Positions 34,711 through 42,663 of a DNA stretch of 64,000 nt are shown here, one piece after another (position 1 is the stretch's first letter; each line of letters starts with the position of its first letter). This DNA is from Chloroflexota bacterium (GTDB lineage Bacteria; Vulcanimicrobiota; JAMCWD01). Position numbers and translations under genes: made by a program. The stretch covers positions 186,001-250,000 of the forward strand of contig JAMCWD010000001.1 in NCBI GenBank assembly GCA_023475345.1. Reading direction: 5' to 3'. The notes beneath the pieces are model-generated. The model made no database searches and had not been told where the DNA came from. It saw only the letters and a program-made list of their open reading frames with translations.

Positions 34711-36145
34711 CCAGAATTGCACTATGCAGTTCGCTTTCAGGGATCCTTGTAAACATCATCTTAACCCATACTTTGAAGTACTTCCATAATTCCCCCGGAC
34801 TTTTGGTGCGTGAAAGCATTTTAAGAACATATCCGGGCCTTCCGTAAAAAGCCATGTATGCTTTCTTGGTCAGCTCGAATATTTCGTTTTCGCTCAGTTC
34901 TGTCCACGGGGCCGGGTTCCTGATTTCCTGCACATTGCCTTTTATATATTCCTTCCAGTAATCATATCCCAGGATATGGTTCATGTCCAGTTCAAGCTGA
35001 GAGTGGGGCTTTGCGACGGTCCGCAGAAATTCTGCGTAATCGAGAGGAAGCGATGTTGCCAGCTTTATGGTTGCCTCAACGGTTTTTCTTGTATCGCCCG
35101 GGCCTCCGATCTGGAAAAATCCCAGGGGCCTTATGCCTACATCCGCGCTTTTGCCGATTATTCTGCGAACCTGATCGATATTTATGCCCTTGTTCATCTT
35201 TGAAAGCACTTCGGGCACAGCAGATTCGATGCCGTAAAATATCCGGACACAGCCTGATTCGGCAAGCGCCTCCAGCAGTTCTTCATCGACGACATCGACT
35301 CTTGAACGGCAGGACCATACAACGTCAAGTTTTCGCTTCTTTATCTCTGCAGCAAGCTCCATCGAGCGTTTTCTGTCGAAAAGCATCAGGGGATCGAAAA
35401 AATCGATCTCTTTTATGTCATACTTTGTAACGCACTCTTCCATCTCGTCAACCACGTTTTTTGAAGAGCGGGCCTCGAAACCCGTTCGCGAAATCGCGCA
35501 AAACTTACAATTATACGGGCAGCCGATTGAAGATAGCATTATGGTGAAATTTTTTCTCTGGGAAACATGTGAGAAATACCGGTGGTTCGGCAGAAGATCC
35601 CTTGCCGGGAAAGGATAATCCTCAAAGGGGGTCGTTTTATCCGGGAGCGGGTTGAATACGGCCTCGCCGTCCTTATGATATGCTACGCCCGGGACTTTCG
35701 AAAAATTTTTGCCACCGTTATAAGCGTCCAGGAAACCGGGTAGTATGCTGGGCGCATCTCCGAGGACCGCGTAATCTATTTCTTTATGCGACATGATTTC
35801 AGGGGCGTATGCCCCGACTTCGTGGCCGCCAATTATGACCGGAATAGAAAGCTCTTTTTTGAAAGGCACCAGCCATTCCATGACGTCCCAGAAGGTGGTG
35901 GCCGCGTGTATTGTAAAGCCCAGCAAGTCGGGAGAGAAATCTTTTACTTCTTCCAGGACTTTTTCAAGAGGTTTGCTTTCGGCGATGCTGTCCCATATCT
36001 TTACTTCTGCACCCGCATTCCTTGCAACAGATGCGGTGTAGGCGAGACCCAGGCTGGGAAACATTCCGAAATGCTCATCTACGAAAAACAGGTTTTCGTT
36101 GAAAAGCTTGTGCTTGAAAGGCGGATACACCAGGGCTATTTTCAT
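34679..36145 (-). CDS. B12-binding-domain radical SAM protein (solitary, 488 aa)
   Basis: Residues 1-180 are the B12-binding-like domain (ALVYPPF, PSLGLAYTASVARNAGAEV, GGHEVG near 107). The core has CxxxCxxC in SSIGCPYNCKFCAISRTGFE (about residues 209-216), then YGIESAVPEVLSKMNKGI and IGGPGDT. The C terminus has AFYGRPGYVLKML followed by SRTKSPGELWKYFKVW, closely paralleling the genes at 2738 and 37998. Note VLGDAPS in place of GDGE. It is coupled with the nucleotidyltransferase-family gene through a 32-44 nt overlap, so it may act on the same product. The interval to 36377 holds only the tolC promoter. Confidence 0.9.
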   Translation of the reverse strand: MKIALVYPPFKHKLFNENLFFVDEHFGMFPSLGLAYTASVARNAGAEVKIWDSIAESKPLEKVLEEVKDFSPDLLGFTIHAATTFWDVMEWLVPFKKELSIPVIIGGHEVGAYAPEIMSHKEIDYAVLGDAPSILPGFLDAYNGGKNFSKVPGVAYHKDGEAVFNPLPDKTTPFEDYPFPARDLLPNHRYFSHVSQRKNFTIMLSSIGCPYNCKFCAISRTGFEARSSKNVVDEMEECVTKYDIKEIDFFDPLMLFDRKRSMELAAEIKKRKLDVVWSCRSRVDVVDEELLEALAESGCVRIFYGIESAVPEVLSKMNKGINIDQVRRIIGKSADVGIRPLGFFQIGGPGDTRKTVEATIKLATSLPLDYAEFLRTVAKPHSQLELDMNHILGYDYWKEYIKGNVQEIRNPAPWTELSENEIFELTKKAYMAFYGRPGYVLKMLSRTKSPGELWKYFKVWVKMMFTRIPESELHSAILDEKEENIKTS

Positions 36146-36322
36146 ATCAGGACGGGATTCTCCCGCGGAAATAATATCCCTCCCATGATAACCGTAAAAA
36201 GTCTTAATTTCAAGGTTATACCGTGAAACGTGAATATATCTTTATTCAATATTTACCGGTATGTTTAAAATATTTACAACGGCCGGTTTGATCCGGAAGG
36301 ATAAAAGCGAAACTGGAAGAAA

Positions 36323-36353
36323 TTGCAGAAAGTTCCCTGCTTGAACCTATACT
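36323..36353 (+). promoter_or_regulatory. Probable promoter of the TolC-like gene
   Basis: TTGCAG (36323-36328), 19-nt spacer, TATACT (36348-36353). Its predicted start point lies after the GTG at 36357, supporting the ATG at 36378 as the true start. Confidence 0.5.
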
Positions 36354-36377
36354 AGGGTGAAACATAGAGAGATAAAT

Positions 36378-37916
36378 ATGAAGAAAAATTTTCTGCCGAT
36401 AATTATTGCCATAGCACTGTTTTTCTTTTCTTCATATTTTGCATTTGGAGAAGTAAAAACCGAAAACCAATCGAACAACCTTCCGTCCGGAACCGGAGAA
36501 AAAGCATCTCCCGGTGCTTCATGCATAAAAGAAACTCCACTAAAAGCCGGTAATACGGTATTTGACGAGATCAATATAGATGATCTGAGAAAAAGTATAG
36601 AGTCTCAAGAAGTTGACAGGCCCGGGCATTCTGATTCCGACGAGCTGGTGCCCGGCCGGGTTCTTACGGCGCGGGACGGCGTAAGGCTGGCCCTTGCCAG
36701 GAATATCCAGTTGAAGCAGGTAAAGGACGAGATAGACCGCGCCGCTGCAAAATACCGGCTTGCAAGGTCTTATAAATTACCACAGTTTTCGCTGGCGGCT
36801 GCCGAAATATACATGAAGCCGACACAGGAGATGTATCTGCCTCCCCCGATCGACCAGACCGTCGAATTTCCAAAGCAGTATATGACAGTAGGCCAGGCGG
36901 CGCTTCAATACCTGATAACCACCTTCGGCAATGTGGAAAACCAGATCGCTGCAGCTTTCGTAAACATCGATGCGGCAGAGGAGAATTACGAATCATATAA
37001 AAGGCAGCTTATCTTCAATGTAAAAGAAAACTTTTTCAATATCTTCAAAGCAAGATCCATGGTGATAGTGGCGGCCGATTATGTAGGCACCTCGAAAGAT
37101 AATCTGCGCGTGGCAAAAAGCCTGCGAAATAACGGTATGGTATCGCAGTATGATGTTCTGCGAGCCGAGCTGTCCGTATCGGAAGCAGAACAGGAACTGG
37201 TTTCTGCAAAGAAAGCGTTTATTCTGTCACATTCGTCGTTCCTTTATATTTTAGACTATTCCGAGAAGATCCCGTTCGGCGTCGCACCCGGAAAAATGCA
37301 TTTTCTGCCCGGTGAAATGACTCTTGTGCGCCTCCAGGAAATCGCTTTAAAGAACCGTCATGAAATAAAGGCCATTGCAAAAAATTTAGAGTCATCACAA
37401 CTTCTCCTTAACGCAGCCCGATCCCAGAATAATCCAAGTGTTTCCCTTTACAGCGGTTATTCAAGGGAGACTAAAACCCCGATTATCCCGGAGTATTTTT
37501 TCACTGTAACCCTTATAGTTAACATTAAAATAGCCGACGGCGGCGAAAAAGCGGCGAACGTAGAGGATGCGGCAACAGTGATCCACCAGACGGAGCTGGC
37601 CTTTGAAGATTTGAAAAAGAAAATCTGCCTGGAAGTAGAACAGGCTTATCTTGATTTGAAAGAAGCGGAAGTGCGCTATCTGACGGCGCTGCAGGACGAA
37701 AAAACAAATGAAGAGTCATACCGCATAGCTAAGGTCAGGTATGAAAACGGCCTGGCAATAGCGATTGAAATGGAAGATTCTCTCCGCTCGCTTAACCAGG
37801 CAAAGCAAAAGAAGGTTATCCAGCAAAATAATTACCTGGTTGCAATGGCGGCGCTGGAAAAGTCCATAGGCCGGGATTTCCTGGAGACCGAATTGTTGAC
37901 ATATTCCGATCATTGA
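36378..37916 (+). CDS. TolC-family outer-membrane efflux protein
   Basis: 512 residues from ATG 36378, giving a clean signal peptide (KKNFLPIIIAIALFFFSSYF, cleaved near AFGE). An unusual 70-residue acidic linker precedes the channel. From about residue 95 it shows the TolC layout: a DGVRLALARNIQLKQVKDEI helix, YMTVGQAALQYLITTFGNVENQ, long coiled-coil helices and a second repeat (EVEQAYLDLKEAEVRYLTAL) with ARYEYGLA-like RYENGLAIAI. TolC proteins form trimeric outer-membrane exit ducts with RND/MFS/ABC pumps. No adaptor or pump gene is adjacent. Its presence supports a diderm host. Confidence 0.9.
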   Translation: MKKNFLPIIIAIALFFFSSYFAFGEVKTENQSNNLPSGTGEKASPGASCIKETPLKAGNTVFDEINIDDLRKSIESQEVDRPGHSDSDELVPGRVLTARDGVRLALARNIQLKQVKDEIDRAAAKYRLARSYKLPQFSLAAAEIYMKPTQEMYLPPPIDQTVEFPKQYMTVGQAALQYLITTFGNVENQIAAAFVNIDAAEENYESYKRQLIFNVKENFFNIFKARSMVIVAADYVGTSKDNLRVAKSLRNNGMVSQYDVLRAELSVSEAEQELVSAKKAFILSHSSFLYILDYSEKIPFGVAPGKMHFLPGEMTLVRLQEIALKNRHEIKAIAKNLESSQLLLNAARSQNNPSVSLYSGYSRETKTPIIPEYFFTVTLIVNIKIADGGEKAANVEDAATVIHQTELAFEDLKKKICLEVEQAYLDLKEAEVRYLTALQDEKTNEESYRIAKVRYENGLAIAIEMEDSLRSLNQAKQKKVIQQNNYLVAMAALEKSIGRDFLETELLTYSDH

Positions 37917-37997
37917 AAGGAATTCTAATTTGATATAGCATATTAATACTTGTAAAAAATTCGGGATAATGACAGTCGAAAAATTGGAAAGGCGATA

Positions 37998-39425
37998 ATG
38001 AAAAACAAAGTTTTACTGGTTAAATATTTTGAGGATTTGAATATCCGCCCGTTTCCCCCGAAGGCCGAGAAGATGCTTCAGATATATCCTTCACTGGGGC
38101 TGGGCTACCTGGCTTCCTACCTGCGTGAAAAGGGTGTGCCCGTTGAAATCCTTGATATCTACGCCATGAACCTCTCTCCTGAGGCCGCAAAGGAAGAGAT
38201 GAGAAAAAGCATGGCTACGGTCGTCGGTATCACTACTACCACTATCGGCTGGCTAGGGGCGGTGGAATGCGCAAGGCTGGCCAGGGAGGCGCTGCCGGCG
38301 GCGCTAATCGTGGTCGGCGGCCCACACCTTTCTCTTTACCCCAAAGAATGCCTTTCGTTCCCGGAGATAGACATGGGCGTCCTGGGCGACGGTGAAGAAA
38401 CGCTTATGGAAATAATCACGAGGCTGGAAGAAGAATGGCCCCTGGCTAAAATCAAGGGGACCGTTTACCGCGACGAGAATGGCAACCCTGTTGTTGCCGA
38501 ACGGCGGCCTTTTATAGAAGATCTCGATTCGCTCCCGTTCCCTGCGGTTGACCTTTTCCCGATGGAGCGATACCAATGCCTGACTATCGAAAAACCGTTC
38601 TTTACAATGACCACTACCAGGGGCTGTCCTTATAAGTGTGCCTTCTGCACCCAGGTCCATTGCGGCAATAAAGCGCGTTTCCGGTCGGCGGAAAGCCTTG
38701 CCGAAGAAGTGGAAATGTATATTAAGAAATACGGCGCGCGCGAAATAATCATGTTTGATGAGACTTTCACGCTCAAAAAATCCCGCGTGCTGGAATTCTG
38801 CAGGATCATAAAAGAAAGAGGTCTGAAATTCAGATTTAACATAAGGACACGTGTCGATCTCATTGACGAGGAAATCCTGGAAGCGCTCAAAGAAGCCGGA
38901 TGCTACGGCCTCCACATGGGGATCGAATCGGGCTCGGAAGAAATCCTCCGAATTATGCAGAAAGGCATAACGTTGAAGCAGGTGAAAAAAGCATTCGAAA
39001 CGGCCCGCGGGCTGGGATTTATGACGCGCGGATATTTCATGCTGGCTTATCTTGACGAAAACGACGAAACGTACAACAAGACGCTTCGGCTTGCCAGGGA
39101 GCTTCCACTGGATTGGGCTTCGTTCAGCATCACCACCCCTCTGCCAGGAACCGCATTATATAGCCAGGCAATGGAGCGCGGCATTATAAAAGAAGACTTC
39201 TGGCGGGAGTACACCATGGGCAAAATCGCGCCCGACAGGCCGTTCCCGCATATACTGCCCGAGGGAAAATCCGAAGAGGATCTTTCCCAGATGCTTTCGA
39301 AAGCTTATTTCTCTTTCTATCTCAGGCCGGGTTATATGCTGGACAGGCTGCTGAGAGTAAGATCCTTTAACCAGTTGAAAGACTTGTGGAACGGGCTGAA
39401 AATAATGCTGATGCTGAAAGATTAA
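37998..39425 (+). CDS. B12-binding-domain radical SAM protein (solitary, 475 aa)
   Basis: The B12-binding-like domain occupies residues 1-180 (LLVKYFEDLN, PSLGLGYLASYLREKGVPVE, GGPHLSLYP near 113, GDGEETL near 134). The radical SAM signature is C-x3-C-x2-C in TTRGCPYKCAFCTQVH (about 209-216), followed by HMGIESGSEEILRIMQKGIT. The C terminus FYLRPGYMLDRLL is shared with the other two solitary enzymes. There is an AAAGG ribosome binding site. It reads convergently into the next lipoprotein gene, and the two stop codons share the palindromic TTAA at 39422-39425. The substrate is unknown. Confidence 0.9.
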   Translation: MKNKVLLVKYFEDLNIRPFPPKAEKMLQIYPSLGLGYLASYLREKGVPVEILDIYAMNLSPEAAKEEMRKSMATVVGITTTTIGWLGAVECARLAREALPAALIVVGGPHLSLYPKECLSFPEIDMGVLGDGEETLMEIITRLEEEWPLAKIKGTVYRDENGNPVVAERRPFIEDLDSLPFPAVDLFPMERYQCLTIEKPFFTMTTTRGCPYKCAFCTQVHCGNKARFRSAESLAEEVEMYIKKYGAREIIMFDETFTLKKSRVLEFCRIIKERGLKFRFNIRTRVDLIDEEILEALKEAGCYGLHMGIESGSEEILRIMQKGITLKQVKKAFETARGLGFMTRGYFMLAYLDENDETYNKTLRLARELPLDWASFSITTPLPGTALYSQAMERGIIKEDFWREYTMGKIAPDRPFPHILPEGKSEEDLSQMLSKAYFSFYLRPGYMLDRLLRVRSFNQLKDLWNGLKIMLMLKD

Positions 39426-40489
39426 CCCTGAGACTTTTTTTGCCCCTTTTGAAGGCTTTTGATCAAATCCTCAAGTTCTTTGATACAGGTGTCCAGGTCG
39501 TCTTCGTAAAAGGCTTTCTGGGCGTCGTTCAAACGCGCTACAGCCTCGGTAAGGACGGGCATTTCTATGTTGCTTGCGGGAAGCCCGGCCCGCCAGTATG
39601 TCAGCATCATGCCGAAAAGACGGTCCCTGTAAAAATTGCCCGATTTCATGCCGTTCAGCCCCGTTGTAAATATCTTCAGGGATTCTATGGCCTTCGGGAT
39701 ATCGTTTCTCTGTAGATAGATCCTGCTCAGCATAAGCTCCTGCGTCATTTCCGTAGGTTCTTTTATCGGGCTTTCCCCCCTGGCCGTCAGGAGCCATTTC
39801 TCGGCCTGATCATCTTTCTGCATATGGAAATAAGCCTGTCCGAATTGGAACGCCTGCTCGTAATCGGCATCAATCCCCGGCAGAGAAAAGACGCTTTCGG
39901 CCTCTTCCATATATTTCCGAGAAATATCTTCTTTCCCCCAAAAATGGTATTCCATCGCCAGTTTTGGGAGCAAATACAACCGCTCCTGGGAATTTTCCGG
40001 AAGCCTGGATGCCGCCTTTTCAAATTCATAAGTCGAATACTGGCGGGCCTTCAGTCCTGCAAAAAAATCTCCCAGTCTTTTTCTGAGTTTTGCCTCCTCA
40101 AGCGGAGTTATATGAGTCGCAAGTTTATCCAGCTTTTTGCTCAGGTTGTTGAATTTGGCAATCTCCCTGTTGTAAGCAATACCCTTCAGGACAGGCCTTT
40201 TTTCGCCTTTAAACCAGCGTTCCTGGTAATCTATCTCGTTGATTTCCAGTTCGGCTTTAAATCCTTCCAGGGTGTTCGGAGAATTTCGCTTAACCCAGGA
40301 GAAGTCTTCCCGCGCCTGCTTGAAATCCAGTTTATTGAGAGCGGCCGTGCCCTGTTTAAATTTATTTTCCAACTCTTCCCGGGCAACCTGTTTGTGTGTG
40401 CAGGAAAACAACAAAATGCTTATCGTTAAAAGAACGACAACTCTATTTATACAGACTATATTAAAAAATCCGGCTTTTCGTTGAAGCAT
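39422..40489 (-). CDS. Helical-repeat (TPR-like) lipoprotein
   Basis: 355 residues. The signal peptide has lipobox LLFSC at about residues 26-30 after a rather long polar N region. The mature part is alpha-helical and TPR-like, with units such as FKQGTAALNKLDFKQAREDF and EQAFQFGQAYFHMQKDDQAE. The C terminus is Lys/Gln-rich. It is the last gene of the MerR/ExeA/RHH-like minus-strand operon (8 bp behind the preceding gene), which suggests that the operon serves an envelope function. Confidence 0.72.
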   Translation of the reverse strand: MLQRKAGFFNIVCINRVVVLLTISILLFSCTHKQVAREELENKFKQGTAALNKLDFKQAREDFSWVKRNSPNTLEGFKAELEINEIDYQERWFKGEKRPVLKGIAYNREIAKFNNLSKKLDKLATHITPLEEAKLRKRLGDFFAGLKARQYSTYEFEKAASRLPENSQERLYLLPKLAMEYHFWGKEDISRKYMEEAESVFSLPGIDADYEQAFQFGQAYFHMQKDDQAEKWLLTARGESPIKEPTEMTQELMLSRIYLQRNDIPKAIESLKIFTTGLNGMKSGNFYRDRLFGMMLTYWRAGLPASNIEMPVLTEAVARLNDAQKAFYEDDLDTCIKELEDLIKSLQKGQKKSQG

Positions 40490-40497
40490 GATTCAAT

Positions 40498-41184
40498 CTA
40501 AGGGTTTATCCGTCCAGGAGGCGTTTGCTGCGGATCGAGTCCCGATAGTAGTTTGCGGGCTTTCTGGAGGATGTACAACTCCATGTCGTCATCGGCCGTC
40601 ATATCTTCCAGGTCCAGCGGGAGTTCAAGGAACAGCGTTAGCGCTATGCGGGCCTGTTCGGCAAGGCTCAAACGTTTCTTTGTCAGCCAGTAAACTTTAT
40701 TCTCAAATTCTTTCGCCCTATCGGCCAGGTCATTGCTTATCCTTATTGTAGTGCGTTTTTCTCCGCCGGTGAAACGGGATGCTGGGAAAGGCGTCCGCGC
40801 AGCAGGAGTAAAAAGCTGCGGAGATTCCGGTATTGTTGTAGCGGACGGAAGCAGTTCCGAAAGGGGCGGCGGAGCAGGCGATACGGTTTCCGGGGTGAGT
40901 ACCGGATCAGGTGATTTGAACGGAGCCTGCGGCAGAGCCTTTTCGCGCACAGGAGCCGTAAGCGGGATTTCTTCTTGAACAACGACAGGTTCAATACCTG
41001 ATGTTTTAGCGGGTTTGGGAGCCTTTTTTTCCTGCGGGGCCTTTACCGCTTTTTTTACCGGCGCCTCGGATTTTTTCTCTTCCTCCTTTTTTTTCTCTTT
41101 CAACATGCGGTGCATGCGTGAAAAACTGAAACCCGGTGCTATTTCCTTGGATTCTTTTTCAGGGCGGCCTTTACTCATTTTCAT
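40498..41184 (-). CDS. Proline-rich protein with ribbon-helix-helix-like C-terminal region
   Basis: 228 residues. The N-terminal 60 are strongly basic (Lys/Glu-rich helix). Residues 60-140 are a Pro/Ala-rich low-complexity linker. Residues about 142-190 read as a strand (KRTTIRIS) followed by two helices (NDLADRAKEFENKVYWL and SLAEQARIALTLFLEL), the pattern of a ribbon-helix-helix DNA-binding or dimerisation unit. It overlaps the ATPase gene by 14 nt. By analogy with two-component DNA-segregation or positioning cassettes, it could be a DNA-binding partner of the ATPase, but I have no direct evidence. Confidence 0.6.
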   Translation of the reverse strand: MKMSKGRPEKESKEIAPGFSFSRMHRMLKEKKKEEEKKSEAPVKKAVKAPQEKKAPKPAKTSGIEPVVVQEEIPLTAPVREKALPQAPFKSPDPVLTPETVSPAPPPLSELLPSATTIPESPQLFTPAARTPFPASRFTGGEKRTTIRISNDLADRAKEFENKVYWLTKKRLSLAEQARIALTLFLELPLDLEDMTADDDMELYILQKARKLLSGLDPQQTPPGRINP

Positions 41185-42049
41185 CCACCCCCTTCAGCGG
41201 GGTCGATTGGACAGCCTGGACAGCAACATCTTTATCGATAACTTTTTCCTGCTGAAAAAATGCGATCAGCATTGCCACGTGACAGAACTTTGTAATAGCT
41301 CTAGGAAGGCCTGATGACGAGCGGTACAACTCATCAACGGCTTCCTTTGTAAAAATATTTTTGCCTTTATATCCTGCTTTTTTCAGGCGGAAGTTGATCA
41401 TGGCCCCTGTATCCGCAAGCGAAAGGGGAGTCAGGACATAGCTCATCGCGACCCGCTGGCGGAAATTTTTGAAACGCTTTCCCGAAATGCTGTTCAGGAA
41501 TTCCATCTGGCCGAAAATAATCATCTGGATGAGCTTGGCCTCTGCGGTTTCAAGATTTAGAAGCCCTCTCACTATCTCTATTTGCTTCGGAGTCAACTGT
41601 TGTGATTCATCGACAATAAGCACGAGCGATTTATTTTCCTGCAGCACCTGGTTCTGGATAAATTGGAAGAGAGCGGTCCTGCGGGCTATTGTAGATTTCG
41701 GGCCGCCTGCCGGAGCGCCTATCTCGTCGCACAGCATGTGATAAAAGGCGTAAGGGCTTGGTGCCCACGGGTGATGGAGCATGCCGACGATCATATCTTT
41801 ATCGGAAGAGAACTCGTTAAGAAGGAGGTTACAAATGGTCGTTTTGCCCGTGCCCGAATCTCCCACGCCGACGAAAAGGCCGTTTCTGAGTTCGAGGGTA
41901 AGGCGTATTCTCTGGAGACATTCTTCATGGCTCGGGGAGAGGTAAAGGAAATCAGGGTTCGGCGAAAGCTGGAAGGGCTGGCGTTCCAGGCCGAAGAAAT
42001 CCAACTGTTCATTGCTCAGCGTATCGCGGCGGAGAAGTTTACGCATCAT
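41171..42049 (-). CDS. ExeA/GspA-like AAA ATPase
   Basis: 292 residues. FFGLERQPFQLSPNPDFLYL (about 18-37) is the typical ExeA N-terminal motif. Walker A is GDSGTGKT (63-70), Walker B is LVLIVDESQ (about 142-150), and there is a sensor-type region with GLPRAITKFCHVA. No peptidoglycan-binding C-terminal domain is present, unlike full ExeA. Relatives are found in type II secretion, prophage and transposon (TniB-like) contexts. No transposase, secretin or inverted repeat is near. The gene overlaps the MerR gene by ATGA with a GGAGGGG ribosome binding site. Confidence 0.88.
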   Translation of the reverse strand: MMRKLLRRDTLSNEQLDFFGLERQPFQLSPNPDFLYLSPSHEECLQRIRLTLELRNGLFVGVGDSGTGKTTICNLLLNEFSSDKDMIVGMLHHPWAPSPYAFYHMLCDEIGAPAGGPKSTIARRTALFQFIQNQVLQENKSLVLIVDESQQLTPKQIEIVRGLLNLETAEAKLIQMIIFGQMEFLNSISGKRFKNFRQRVAMSYVLTPLSLADTGAMINFRLKKAGYKGKNIFTKEAVDELYRSSSGLPRAITKFCHVAMLIAFFQQEKVIDKDVAVQAVQSTPLKGVDENE

Positions 42050-42285
42050 TTTTCCCCTCCCTCTTCGGACAGCATGCGCCGAATCTGTTCCAGGCTGAAC
42101 CCCTGCGTTCTTAAATCGGTTATGCGCGCCAGGCGATCGAGTTCCTGGTGGCCGAATAAGCGGTAATTATTATCTTCGCGCCACCTTTCCTTAAGGATCC
42201 CCATATTGATGTAATGATTGATGGTGCTGACCGGCACGCCGGTCTCATCGGAGAGATCTTTGATCCTGTATTTTTGAGTCTGCAT
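42046..42285 (-). CDS. Minimal MerR-family DNA-binding protein
   Basis: 79 residues comprising only the winged-helix MerR DNA-binding part: YRIKDLSDETGVPVSTINHY (about 6-25), INMGILK, a wing with NNYRLFGHQELDRL, and the final helices FSLEQIRRML. There is no effector-binding domain. It is the first gene of a four-gene operon with the ExeA-like ATPase. A palindrome overlapping a -10-like TATAAA lies about 20 nt upstream of the ATG, so autoregulation is likely. A GAGG ribosome binding site is present. Confidence 0.88.
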   Translation of the reverse strand: MQTQKYRIKDLSDETGVPVSTINHYINMGILKERWREDNNYRLFGHQELDRLARITDLRTQGFSLEQIRRMLSEEGGEK

Positions 42286-42305
42286 GTTTACCTCGCAATC
42301 AAAAC

Positions 42306-42373
42306 CATAAAGTAGCTTTATAGTTTGCTCCGCTATTCTTCATGATGGTTAAAATTCCTGCTTAAACTTTATG
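42306..42373. promoter_or_regulatory. Candidate operator sites for the MerR-like protein
   Basis: A palindrome ATAAAG-TAG-CTTTAT (42307-42321) overlaps a minus-strand TATAAA (42318-42323). The octamer CATAAAGT (42306-42313) recurs in inverted orientation as ACTTTATG (42366-42373), 52 bp further upstream of the gene. Confidence 0.45.
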
Positions 42374-42602
42374 CTTTTTTACGATTTATTCTGAAAGTCC
42401 TGTTATCACGGGCTTCCTTGAGACGGGGGAACCGCCGCGCCGGATCGTTAAAAACGTCTTCGGAAGTAAGATATTTATATTCTTTTCGAATTGTCCCTTC
42501 AAGATTTCATTCTAAGATGTAATAATTACAAATCCGATCAGTCGTATTGTGAAAAAAGAGGAATGTCGCTGACCCGCCGGGTAATTAAAACCGGGGACAA
42601 TC

Positions 42603-42632
42603 TTGAAATGGAAGTATAAAAAAGTTTATAAT
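42603..42632 (+). promoter_or_regulatory. Strong sigma-70-type promoter of the FAD oxidoreductase gene
   Basis: TTGAAA (42603-42608), 18-nt spacer, TATAAT (42627-42632). The ATG at 42664 follows an AAGGA ribosome binding site. Confidence 0.72.
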
Positions 42633-42663
42633 CAATTCATTCTAATGAACATATAAGGAATAA

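Larger units (their letters stand above)
42286..42663. other. Divergent intergenic region between the MerR operon and the FAD oxidoreductase gene
   Basis: 378 bp without an open frame that I would call. It contains inverted CATAAAGT-type motifs next to the MerR gene and the promoter of the oxidoreductase gene at its other end. I see no structured RNA in the middle. Confidence 0.6.

Noticed and set aside
41171-42049. ExeA-like ATPase as a transposition protein (TniB/IstB-like)
   Set aside because: No transposase, terminal inverted repeats or target-site duplications are visible nearby.
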